This document shows positions 1 to 6,968 of a stretch of DNA of 64,000 bases, piece after piece. The notes beneath the pieces were generated by a model. The model saw only the letters and a list, made by a program, of their open reading frames with translations. It had not been told where the DNA came from and did not search any database. The position numbers and the translations under genes are program-made. Source of the stretch: a bacterium (GTDB lineage: Bacteria; Vulcanimicrobiota; Vulcanimicrobiia; Vulcanimicrobiales; Vulcanimicrobiaceae); NCBI GenBank assembly GCA_021805775.1, contig JAJZED010000010.1:40590-104589 (forward strand), read 5' to 3'. Positions within the stretch are counted from its first letter, which is position 1. Each line of letters begins with the position of its first letter.

Positions 1-240
1 GAGTAGCTGCCGAAGGCAGCGTATCGAGGCGCCGCGATCTATCCCGAGTAGGCCCCGAAGGCAACGCCACTGTCATCCCGAGTAGGCCCCGAAGGCAACG
101 CCACTGTCATCCCGAGTAGGCCCCGAAGGCAACGCCACTGTCATCCCGAGTAGGCCCCGAAGGGCCGTATCGAGGGAAGCACGCGCCTATTGCGGCTCCC
201 TCGATACGCTGCCGTCGGCAGCTACTCGGGATGACACGCG
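1..240. repeat. Palindromic intergenic repeat cluster (array 1)
   Basis: The stretch is built from copies of one unit: TCGATACG, a short GC palindrome, CTACTCGG, two variable bases, TGACA. Copies occur in both orientations. Positions 43-144 hold three head-to-tail copies of a 34-bp derivative, followed by a partial one. No gene is visible here. The same family recurs near 0.6, 1.2, 22.9, 23.3, 54.8 and 55.4 kb. Confidence 0.85.
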
Positions 241-247
241 GCAGCTA

Positions 248-541
248 CTACATCTTCCATTTTTTTCGTCCGAGCCGTTTTATTTCGTCCCAATTTCCTA
301 AAGCGAGCGCCATTTTCTTGCCGTGCGACCATCGCTTCAATTTTTTTTCGCACTCGATTGCTTCAACAACGTTATAATACGTCGTACTCCAAAGCAGGGA
401 TAACGGACGCCGCTGGAACGTATAGCAAGCCGGGTCCACGCCGATCGTATGTTCGGCGAGCCGTCGCTCGATATTTCCGGTGACCCCTATATAGATCGTA
501 TCGTCCGCGCACGCAAGCATATAAACGTGGTAGTTTTTCAT
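248..541 (-). CDS. GIY-YIG nuclease domain protein (small, stand-alone)
   Basis: This 97-residue protein is a single GIY-YIG nuclease domain. The two signature strands appear as YHVYML and IYIGVT, followed by the R of NIERRLAEH, and a conserved Glu lies in the EAIECEKKLKRW helix. Length and layout match the stand-alone UPF0213/YhbQ-type proteins, whose cellular role is poorly defined. The basic tail (KRLGRKKWK) could bind DNA. The gene sits alone with palindromic repeat arrays directly on both sides, which raises the possibility (inference) that the nuclease acts on those repeats. The start is the ATG at 541; a weak purine-rich stretch precedes it. Confidence 0.85.
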   Translation of the reverse strand: MKNYHVYMLACADDTIYIGVTGNIERRLAEHTIGVDPACYTFQRRPLSLLWSTTYYNVVEAIECEKKLKRWSHGKKMALALGNWDEIKRLGRKKWKM

Positions 542-584
542 TTCATCGCTCTTCTGTGCGATGTCATGTCACCGTAAAGTGCGG

Positions 585-722
585 CGTCCCCTCGATACGG
601 CCCCTGCAGGGGCCTACTCGGGATGACAGTGGCGCCTGGATACGGCTCCGGAGTTTACCCCGAGCCTGTCGAGGGGGCAGCTACTCGGGGTGACAGAGGG
701 CAGCTACTCGGCGTAACAGAGA
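585..722. repeat. Palindromic intergenic repeat cluster (array 2)
   Basis: Several full and partial copies of the TCGATACG / palindrome / CTACTCGG / TGACA unit lie between the GIY-YIG gene and the DUF3465-like gene. One copy has a CCCCTGCAGGGG core. No coding sequence is supported. Confidence 0.8.
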
Positions 723-734
723 TGCCGTCGCGCG

Positions 735-1187
735 TCAGCGATATTCGATGCCGTTGATAACGACGAAGCCGGGCGTGCTCCACGAACTATGGGTGCCGCT
801 GACGCGATGCGTCCAATCGATGCCGTCGAATCCGTCACGGTCGCGAAAAAACCGTCCTTGCACCTCGGCCTTGTCGCCGATGCGAACGAGCAGCGGGCCG
901 AGCACGCTCTCGTCGGCGATCACGCGCGCCACGACGTGCGGCGCGACGCGTACGTAAAACCAGAGATGCAAACCGCTACGCGTGCGTCGCGCGGTTCGCA
1001 CGCGCACGACGGTGCCGCAGATCGTTACCTCGGTGCGGGCGTGCGCGGCTTTGCGCGCGGCGAGATACCCCGCGTTATCGCAGAGCCCGCTCTTCCCGTT
1101 GCCGATGCGTCCGGAGCAAGAAGCGAGCAGCACGCACGCGACGAGCGCAGCGATGGAGCGAGTGGCGACGGAGTTTGCGGATCGCAT
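735..1187 (-). CDS. Lipoprotein with DUF3465-like domain
   Basis: This 150-residue protein starts with a lipoprotein signal peptide whose lipobox is LLASC (Cys near residue 24). The mature part resembles DUF3465 proteins: an ICGTVVRV strand, then GDKAEVQGRFF, then GIDWTH, and a final glycine-rich GFVVINGIEY segment. The family has no assigned biochemical function. The same order of motifs occurs at the C-terminus of the larger lipoprotein that starts at 3039 (ICGQVTQV, VYVQGRYY, GIDWTE), so the two are local paralogues. Only a repeat array separates them. The protein is probably anchored to a membrane facing the periplasm. Confidence 0.75.
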   Translation of the reverse strand: MRSANSVATRSIAALVACVLLASCSGRIGNGKSGLCDNAGYLAARKAAHARTEVTICGTVVRVRTARRTRSGLHLWFYVRVAPHVVARVIADESVLGPLLVRIGDKAEVQGRFFRDRDGFDGIDWTHRVSGTHSSWSTPGFVVINGIEYR

Positions 1188-1228
1188 TCAGGTGGATTCC
1201 GCGCGTGGGTCGGCTGAAACCTCGCCCG

Positions 1229-1752
1229 GGCCCTCGATACGGCCCCGGAGTTTACCCCGAGCCCGTCGAGGGGGGCCTACTCGGGCTGACAGATTTGTGC
1301 TCGGGCTGACGGAGTTCGGGCCCTCGATACGGCCCCGGAGTTTACCCCGAGCCCGTCGAGGGGGGCCTACTCGGGCTGACAGAGTTCGGGCCCTCGATAC
1401 GGCCTTGCAGGCCTACTCGGGCTGACAGATTTGTGCTCGGGCTGACAGATTTCGGGCCCTCGATACGGCCTTGCAGGCCTACTCGGGCTGACAGATTTCG
1501 GGCCCTCGATACGGCCCTGCAGGCCTACTCGGGCTGACAGATTTGTGCTCGGGCTGACGGAGTTCGGGCCCTCGATACGGCCCTGCGGGCCTACTCGGGC
1601 TGACAGATTTGTGCTCGGGCTGACGGAGTTCGGGCCCTCGATACGGCCCTGCAGGCCTACTCGGGCTGACAGATTTCGGGCCCTCGATACGGCCCTGCAG
1701 GCCTACTCGGGCTGACAAATTTGTGCTCGGGCTGACGGAGTTGTCAGCCCGA
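1229..1752. repeat. Palindromic intergenic repeat array (array 3)
   Basis: About ten copies of the unit stand head to tail, mostly with a GCCCTGCAGGCC-type core, separated by short linkers that read GATTTGTGCTCGGGCTGAC. Two copies carry an insertion (GGAGTTTACCCCGAG) in place of the simple core. Long open frames run through this block only because the unit lacks stop codons in some frames; they are not genes. Confidence 0.85.
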
Positions 1753-1764
1753 GTCGGGGTCGTT

Positions 1765-3039
1765 CTACCAGTATTTCACGCAATTATTCGCGCTTGAATC
1801 GCAGACGGCGACGTAACCGATATACGGCCACGATCCGGTGTCGTCTTCGGTCCAATCGATGCCTTGGCTGCTCGAATTATCGTAGTAGTAGCGGCCTTGC
1901 ACGTAGACGTAGTTGCCGGTTGAAACCCACGGCCAGCTCGGCGGATTGTTGCTCGGCGCCTGCGCCATCGCATCGAGATTCGAGACGATCTCGATCGTGC
2001 CGCCGTTGGGAATCTGCACGTAGAAGTAGCCGTGATTTCCGCTCGCCGTCACCTTCGAGGGCAACACCTGGGTGACTTGGCCGCAGATATCGACGAGTTG
2101 ATCCCCCGAGATCGTCCCCGCACCGAATGCGGCTTGATCGCTGAGGAACTGCGCATCGTCGCACGCATAGGCGCTCGGCACCGGCGTTGCCGTCGGCTGC
2201 GCGGTCGGCGTTGCCGTCGGCTGCGCGGTCGGCGTTGCCGTCGGCTGTGCGGTCGGCGTTGCCGTCGGTTGCGCGGTCGGCGTTGCCGTCGGCTGTGCGG
2301 TCGGCGTTGCCGTCGGTTGCGCGGTCGGCGTTGCCGTCGGCTGTGCGGTCGGCGTTGCCGTCGGCACCGGGCTCGGCGTTGGGCTCGGACTCACGCCGCC
2401 TGCGGTGAGGCTGACGTCGTCGAGATACTGGTAGATGTATCCACTCGTCCACCCGTTGCCGTAGACGCCGAAGAAGAGCCAGTAACTCTGCCCGGCATAT
2501 TGGCTCAGGTTGTAACTGCGCTCGACCCAACCTTTCGTCGTAGCGGCTTCGCTGAAGATCGTGTCGACGACGTTGCCGGAGGAATCGAGGAGATCGGCCT
2601 CCTGATCGGCGTAGGCGACCGTATCGTTCGTGCCTTCGTTGACCCAGAACGTCAGCACGCCGTTGCTGGGAATCGTAACCTGCTGGCAGACGCCGGCATA
2701 ACCGTTGACCTCCGGCGAGGAGGTCGCGCCGCTGAGCTCGCTATAGCTGCCGCTATGCACCGGGCTCGTGACGATCGCGGCATTCACGTTGCCGCATTGC
2801 TGCCAGAAAGAGAACCCGCCGCTCTCGAAGCCGCCGTCGGCGACGGCGTTCGTCGCCCCCGTCGCACTGGCTTTCCGCACGGCCTTCGCCGTCGGAAGAG
2901 CGATTCGTCGCGCGGTCGTAGGGCGGACGGCCCGTGACGATGCGGCCGGAAGCGAGGAAGGCGCCGAGCCGCCCCCGCCGCACGCTGCTAAAGAGAGCGC
3001 CATCAATAATCCGAGGGCGCTGAAACGTTTCTGCAACAT
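1765..3039 (-). CDS. Multidomain lipoprotein: jelly-roll-like domain, PTATPTAQ linker, DUF3465-like domain
   Basis: The protein has 424 residues. An ATG at 3039 is preceded by AGGAG with 6-nt spacing and begins a lipoprotein signal with lipobox SLAAC. An in-frame ATG at 3087 is less likely. Residues of roughly 65-215 contain NAVADGGFESGGFSFW and a terminal YLDDVSLT, typical of carbohydrate-binding-like beta-sandwich modules. A linker of seven PTATPTAQ octapeptides follows, and then a DUF3465-like domain with two Cys. I infer a surface or periplasmic binding protein; the ligand is unknown. It is paralogous at its C-terminus to the lipoprotein at 735-1187. Confidence 0.8.
   Translation of the reverse strand: MLQKRFSALGLLMALSLAACGGGGSAPSSLPAASSRAVRPTTARRIALPTAKAVRKASATGATNAVADGGFESGGFSFWQQCGNVNAAIVTSPVHSGSYSELSGATSSPEVNGYAGVCQQVTIPSNGVLTFWVNEGTNDTVAYADQEADLLDSSGNVVDTIFSEAATTKGWVERSYNLSQYAGQSYWLFFGVYGNGWTSGYIYQYLDDVSLTAGGVSPSPTPSPVPTATPTAQPTATPTAQPTATPTAQPTATPTAQPTATPTAQPTATPTAQPTATPTAQPTATPVPSAYACDDAQFLSDQAAFGAGTISGDQLVDICGQVTQVLPSKVTASGNHGYFYVQIPNGGTIEIVSNLDAMAQAPSNNPPSWPWVSTGNYVYVQGRYYYDNSSSQGIDWTEDDTGSWPYIGYVAVCDSSANNCVKYW
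2183..2372 (-). repeat. 24-bp coding tandem repeat (PTATPTAQ linker)
   Basis: Seven near-identical 24-bp units encode the proline/threonine octapeptide linker of the lipoprotein at 1765-3039. Units differ only at a few positions (for example GGCTGCGCGGTC, GGCTGTGCGGTC and GGTTGCGCGGTC on the plus strand). The types partly alternate, which points to duplication of two-unit blocks. Copy number is likely to vary between strains. Confidence 0.9.
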
Positions 3040-3157
3040 ATATCTCCTAGGTGATAGAAGTGGAAGGTTGCGCGGGCCCCCCGCCACGCGCCGATGCCAT
3101 TCTACCCCTTGGTTGTTAAATATATGTAAAGTATTTTAATATTCGAACGCCGGCCAT

Positions 3158-3174
3158 CCTTAAGCCGATTAAGG
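3158..3174. promoter_or_regulatory. Perfect inverted repeat CCTTAA-N5-TTAAGG upstream of the lipoprotein gene
   Basis: A perfect 6-bp inverted repeat lies between the coaX stop and the lipoprotein gene. It is followed, in the direction of the lipoprotein, by an AT-rich stretch (about 3111-3146) that probably holds its promoter. The repeat could be an operator or the remains of a weak terminator; there is no T-run to support the latter. Confidence 0.35.
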
Positions 3175-3176
3175 CG

Positions 3177-3950
3177 CTATGCCGTGCGGAGCGCGTTGGC
3201 GAAGAGATAGAGGCCGAGCATGCTCAAGTGCGGGTCCACGATATCGATCGCGGGGCACGAGCGCGCGACGACGGCGGCGAGCCCCCCGGTCGCGACGACG
3301 CGCGTCCGCCCGCCCAGCTCCTCGCTAAAGCGTTCGATGACGAGGCGCGTCGCACCGACGACGCCGAGCATGACGCCGGCTTGCAGTGCCTCGACGGTGT
3401 TGCGGCCGATCGCGCGTTGCGGCGGATCGAGTGCGACCTGCGGGAGCTTTGCGGTGTGGCCGACGAGCGCGTCGATAGAAACGTTGATCCCCGGTGCGAT
3501 CGCCGCGCCGAGAAATGCACCGGCCCGCGAGATCGCGGTGAAGACCGTCGCGGTGCCGTACGAGGCGACGATGAGCGGCGACCCATAGCGTGCGACGCCA
3601 CCGATCGCGGCGGCGACAAGATCGGCCCCCACCTCTGCGGCCCGCTCGCTCTCGATCGGCATCAGCGGTTGTTTATCCGGCTCGAATATCGTCGGCGCGA
3701 GATGGAAGAAACGCTTGCACGCTCCGACCAGCGCAAAATCGAGTTTCGGCACCACGCTGGCGATCACGATGCGATCGATCGTGCGCACGTCGAGTTTCGC
3801 AGTAGCGAAGAGTTGCGTGATGAAGACGCCGATCTCGTCGGGCGTGCGATTGGTGAGCGTTCGCACGCGCCACATCTGCAGCACCGAACCGTCTTCGTCG
3901 AGAATACCGAATTTCGTCTCGGTGTTTCCTACGTCGATCGCGAGCAACAC
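3177..3950 (-). CDS. coaX: Type III pantothenate kinase (CoaX)
   Basis: This 257-residue protein of the ASKHA fold phosphorylates pantothenate, the first step of CoA synthesis. The N-terminal phosphate loop DVGNTETKFG (residues 6-15) and the GAAIAPGI segment are typical. Two conserved motifs are altered: the usual GADR is GADL (108-111), and the usual VDFGTATT reads ASYGTATV (129-136). The second change loses the Asp, although the GAD aspartate is kept. The GTG start at 3950 overlaps the last base of the coaBC stop codon. It is the last gene of the FHA-panC-coaBC-coaX operon, so a CoA role is well supported by context. Confidence 0.88.
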   Translation of the reverse strand: MLLAIDVGNTETKFGILDEDGSVLQMWRVRTLTNRTPDEIGVFITQLFATAKLDVRTIDRIVIASVVPKLDFALVGACKRFFHLAPTIFEPDKQPLMPIESERAAEVGADLVAAAIGGVARYGSPLIVASYGTATVFTAISRAGAFLGAAIAPGINVSIDALVGHTAKLPQVALDPPQRAIGRNTVEALQAGVMLGVVGATRLVIERFSEELGGRTRVVATGGLAAVVARSCPAIDIVDPHLSMLGLYLFANALRTA

Positions 3951-5140
3951 TACGTTTTCCCCTTTAACAGCGGTTCGAGCGCGTCGAGCAGTCGCCCGGC
4001 GAGCGTCCGTTTCTCCGCATGCCCCAGATCGGTCCGCGCGCCGGAACGATCGAGCAGCACGTAGCCGTTTTCCTGCAAGCCGAAGCCGGCGCCGTCGCGA
4101 ACGTCGTTTACTACGATTGCATCGAGCGCTTTACGTTTCATTTTTTCGCGTGCGTGAGCCTCGTGATCGCTAGTTTCGGCGGCGAAGCCGACGAGACACC
4201 GCGAGCCTCCCGCAGCCGATAGCGCGGCGAGAACGTCGGGGGTGCGCTCCAAATCGACGTGCAGCGTTTCATCGCTCTTCTTCCGCTTCTCCGCCGATAT
4301 CTCGCTCGGGCGCCAATCGGCGACGGCGGCGGCGGCGATGGTGAGATCGACATCGCGGCTTTCGCGTAGCGCGAGGGCGAGCAATTCCTCCGCCGTGGCA
4401 AAGCGCTCGGTGCGCACGCCGTTCGGCGGTGCGAGGAGGGTTGGGCCGAGTAACAACGTTACGTTTGCGCCGCGTCGTGCCGCCTCTTCGGCAAGCGCGA
4501 TTCCCGTTGCACCGGTCGATGCATTGCCGATGAAGCGCACCGGATCGAAAGGCTCCTGCGTCGGGCCGGCGGTAACGAGCACGCGCATGCCGAGTAGCGA
4601 CCGGCGACGCGCGCGCGTGCGTTCGATCGCTTCGAGCAATCGTTCCTCGCTCGCGAGCCGACCGACCCCGTGCTCGCGCTCGGCGAGAAAGCCCGATTCA
4701 GGCTCGACGATCTCGTAGCCACGCGCCCGCAACGCTGAAATATTTTCCGCCGTCGTCTCGCTTTCGTACATCGCGGCGTTCATCGCCGGGGCGAGCAGCA
4801 CCGGAATTCGCGCCGCAAGGAGCGCCGTCGTTGCGAGATCGTCGGCGATACCGGCGCGCAATTTCGCAATGAGATTCGCGGTTGCCGGAGCGACGATCGC
4901 CACCTCGGCTTCGCGCACGAGACGAATATGCGGAATCCGTTCGGGGGCATCCCAGAGCGAGGTATAGACCGGGCGCGCGGTGAGCGCGGCAAAAGTGAGC
5001 GGTGCGACGAATCGTTCGGCATCGGCGGTGAGCATGACGTCGACGGTCGCGCCGCGTTGCACCAACGTACTCGTCAACGCCGCCGCTTTATAGGCTGCGA
5101 TGCCGCCGCTGACGACAAGGAGTACGCGCGCGCCGTTCAT
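3950..5140 (-). CDS. coaBC: Bifunctional phosphopantothenoylcysteine decarboxylase / phosphopantothenate-cysteine ligase
   Basis: This 396-residue fusion carries out two steps of CoA synthesis: coupling 4'-phosphopantothenate to cysteine (CoaB) and FMN-dependent decarboxylation (CoaC). The N-terminal CoaC half shows VSGGIAAYKAAAL and the substrate loop PAMNAAM. The CoaB half starts near GMRVLVTAGPTQEPFDPVRFI and carries AAAVADWRP and VVNDV. I chose the ATG at 5140 because CoaC homologues begin there and it overlaps the panC stop as ATGA. The same frame stays open upstream inside panC, which is not meaningful. Confidence 0.95.
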   Translation of the reverse strand: MNGARVLLVVSGGIAAYKAAALTSTLVQRGATVDVMLTADAERFVAPLTFAALTARPVYTSLWDAPERIPHIRLVREAEVAIVAPATANLIAKLRAGIADDLATTALLAARIPVLLAPAMNAAMYESETTAENISALRARGYEIVEPESGFLAEREHGVGRLASEERLLEAIERTRARRRSLLGMRVLVTAGPTQEPFDPVRFIGNASTGATGIALAEEAARRGANVTLLLGPTLLAPPNGVRTERFATAEELLALALRESRDVDLTIAAAAVADWRPSEISAEKRKKSDETLHVDLERTPDVLAALSAAGGSRCLVGFAAETSDHEAHAREKMKRKALDAIVVNDVRDGAGFGLQENGYVLLDRSGARTDLGHAEKRTLAGRLLDALEPLLKGKT

Positions 5141-5964
5141 TGCGGGAGCCAGATGTTGTCGAGCAGCCGGGTACGGCCGAAACGGGCGGCCGCGATGACG
5201 AAAGAATTTTCGCGCAGCGCGGAGAGCGAAGCGAAACTCTCGGCGTCGACACACGCGAGATAATCGAGCGCTCCCGGCGGCTCGAGCAGCGCCGCCGCTT
5301 CGGCACGCGCGATCTCGAAGGGTTCGCCGGTTTTTAAGAGTTCGACGAATCGGCGGAGCATGCGGTGTAACGATGGTGCCGCACGGCGCTCGCGCTCGTC
5401 GAGATAGAGATTGCGCGACGACATCGCGAGGCCGTCGGTTTCGCGCACCGTCGGCACGATCGTCACGCCGCAATCGTAGCCGAGATCGCGGACGAGTTTG
5501 CGCAGCACCGCGCTCTGCTGCGCATCTTTTTGCCCGACGTAGAGCCGCTGCGGAACGACGAGATGCAACAGTTTTCCAACCACGGTTGCAACGCCGCGAA
5601 AATGTCCCGGACGGAGCGCGCCCTCATAGGCCTCGCCGACGGGGCCGACATCGATAGCGGTGCTAAAACCCGGCGGATAGATATCCTCCACCGCGGGCGC
5701 GAAGAGCAGGTCGACACCGGTCGCGGCGAGTTTTTCGCGATCGCCGGCGAGATCGCGCGGGTAACGCGCGAGATCCTCCCCTTCGCCGAATTGCAGCGGA
5801 TTTACGAAGACCGAAGCGACGACGGCGGCGTTCTGCGAGCGCGCGAAACGCGCGAGATCGAGGTGCCCTTCGTGCAGCGCGCCCATCGTGGGTACGAAAC
5901 CGACCGTCGGGGGCGCCCCGCGCCGCCAAGCGCGCAGATCCTCGGTCGTCGTCACCAGACGCAC
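5137..5964 (-). CDS. panC: Pantothenate synthetase
   Basis: This 275-residue enzyme joins pantoate and beta-alanine using ATP. The class I nucleotidyltransferase signature VGFVPTMGALHEGHLDL is near the N-terminus, with the family motifs FVNPLQFGEGEDLARYPR, GHFRGVATVV and the KMSKS-like SSRNLYL. The best start is the GTG at 5964, one base after the stop of the FHA gene, which gives the usual family length. It overlaps coaBC by ATGA, so translation of the operon is probably coupled. Confidence 0.95.
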   Translation of the reverse strand: MRLVTTTEDLRAWRRGAPPTVGFVPTMGALHEGHLDLARFARSQNAAVVASVFVNPLQFGEGEDLARYPRDLAGDREKLAATGVDLLFAPAVEDIYPPGFSTAIDVGPVGEAYEGALRPGHFRGVATVVGKLLHLVVPQRLYVGQKDAQQSAVLRKLVRDLGYDCGVTIVPTVRETDGLAMSSRNLYLDERERRAAPSLHRMLRRFVELLKTGEPFEIARAEAAALLEPPGALDYLACVDAESFASLSALRENSFVIAAARFGRTRLLDNIWLPQ

Positions 5965-5965
5965 G

Positions 5966-6262
5966 TTAGGGACGCACGAGAACGCGCAGTGCCGTCCGCC
6001 CGACGATAAAGGGCGTCCCGGGTTCGATCCGCACGGTTCCCACGATCTTCGCTCCCTCCACGCGGGTGCCGTTCCGGCTCTCGAGGTCGGAGAGCACGAG
6101 CGCCCCTTCGTCGACCTGGATGCGCGCGTGGGCACGCGAGACGTAGCGGTCGAGCGCGAGGCAGGCCTGAGCCGCCGCATCGTCGCGACCGATCGTGATT
6201 TCGGATTCAAACTCCCAGCGTTGGCCGTCGAGCGGCCCGCTTACAACTTCAAGCACCAACAT
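5966..6262 (-). CDS. FHA domain protein
   Basis: The 98 residues form one forkhead-associated domain, a phosphothreonine-peptide binder. The signature residues are visible: IGRD, then SRAHARI, then SRNGTRVEG. There is no signal peptide or other domain. It is the first gene of the panC-coaBC-coaX operon and ends one base before panC starts. A link between phospho-signalling and CoA synthesis is suggested only by this position. No Ser/Thr kinase gene is present in the window. Confidence 0.9.
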   Translation of the reverse strand: MLVLEVVSGPLDGQRWEFESEITIGRDDAAAQACLALDRYVSRAHARIQVDEGALVLSDLESRNGTRVEGAKIVGTVRIEPGTPFIVGRTALRVLVRP

Positions 6263-6379
6263 CGTTCTTGCCGAAGGCGCTTCTCGCTCGGGGCCGCGCG
6301 CTCCCCGTGCCGGGCACCCGAGCCTTCACGGTAGCCTAACATATCCGGCCGACGGGCCGATGATTGGAGAGAAGTGACG

Positions 6380-6601
6380 ATGAGCGACCGTATCGACGAG
6401 CTAATGCAGCTGGTCGACGTAGAGCCCGACGCCCTGCGCGAAGCCGAATTCGCTCAGGCGCAGGCGATTTTAGAGAACCTGGTCGGAAAGACGATCGCCG
6501 ATATCGAGGTGGAGGAGACGCGCATCGTGCTCACCACCGCCGAAGGCAACCGGTTCTTTTTCTACGGCTTCCTCGGCGGCTCCGAAGAAGAAGCAACGTA
6601 G
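6380..6601 (+). CDS. Small acidic protein of unknown function
   Basis: A 73-residue acidic protein is predicted from the ATG at 6380, which has GGAGAG 8 nt upstream; a GTG at 6374 is an alternative. It has no signal peptide or membrane segment. The first half is helical and Glu/Asp-rich; the second half reads as beta strands ending FFFYGFLGG. I do not recognise the family. Its last 40 bases overlap, tail to tail, the end of the PilZ gene on the other strand. Confidence 0.6.
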   Translation: MSDRIDELMQLVDVEPDALREAEFAQAQAILENLVGKTIADIEVEETRIVLTTAEGNRFFFYGFLGGSEEEAT

Positions 6602-6930
6602 CGCGCGATATCCGTGCCGTCCTGCGCGGAGTACTGCGTGAAGGCGACGCCGTGGGCGTAGAGTTGCGCCGTCGCGTCGTAGAACGAGAGCACCACGCGC
6701 CCGCGCACGAGCAACTGACGCTCTTCATCTCCCGGTAACGAAAAACGCAGCACGACGTGCTGCCCTGCGGGCAGGTCGGCGCGCGTTGAGACGCGCATTC
6801 CGCCGCCGCCTAAATCCAATGATTTTGCAGGCACGACCAGTTCCAACCCCGGGACGATCAGTGTCACCGGTAATCCAATCTCGACGCGGGCGTGGCGCCG
6901 CTGCTGGGCGTGGCTGCCTTGTATGTTCAC
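6562..6930 (-). CDS. PilZ domain protein
   Basis: The 122-residue product is a single PilZ domain, the usual receptor fold for cyclic di-GMP. The RRxxR loop is present (QRRHARVEI). The second motif, normally D/N-x-S-x-x-G, is DLGGGG, so the conserved Ser is replaced and binding needs testing. The likely start is the GTG at 6930, just before the PilZ domain. A GGDEF diguanylate cyclase at 30980-32629 could supply the ligand. It overlaps the small acidic gene by 40 bp at the 3' ends. Confidence 0.75.
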   Translation of the reverse strand: MNIQGSHAQQRRHARVEIGLPVTLIVPGLELVVPAKSLDLGGGGMRVSTRADLPAGQHVVLRFSLPGDEERQLLVRGRVVLSFYDATAQLYAHGVAFTQYSAQDGTDIARYVASSSEPPRKP

Positions 6931-6968
6931 GGAGGCCCATTCGCTTCTGCGTCGAGGGCTTCGGGCCT

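Noticed and set aside
43..160. Regularly spaced 34-bp repeats considered as a CRISPR array
   Set aside because: The copies are contiguous with no unique spacers, the sequence is a derivative of the dispersed palindrome, and no cas gene is in the window.
1479..1718. Open frame encoding tandem SVSPSRPAGPYRGPE-type peptides
   Set aside because: It is a translation of the palindromic intergenic repeats; it has no ribosome binding site and no family, and similar frames appear wherever the repeat lies in the right phase.
2032..2937. Plus-strand frame with many Arg/Cys repeats (RRCRRLCG type)
   Set aside because: Antisense translation of the PTATPTAQ-encoding tandem repeat in the lipoprotein gene.
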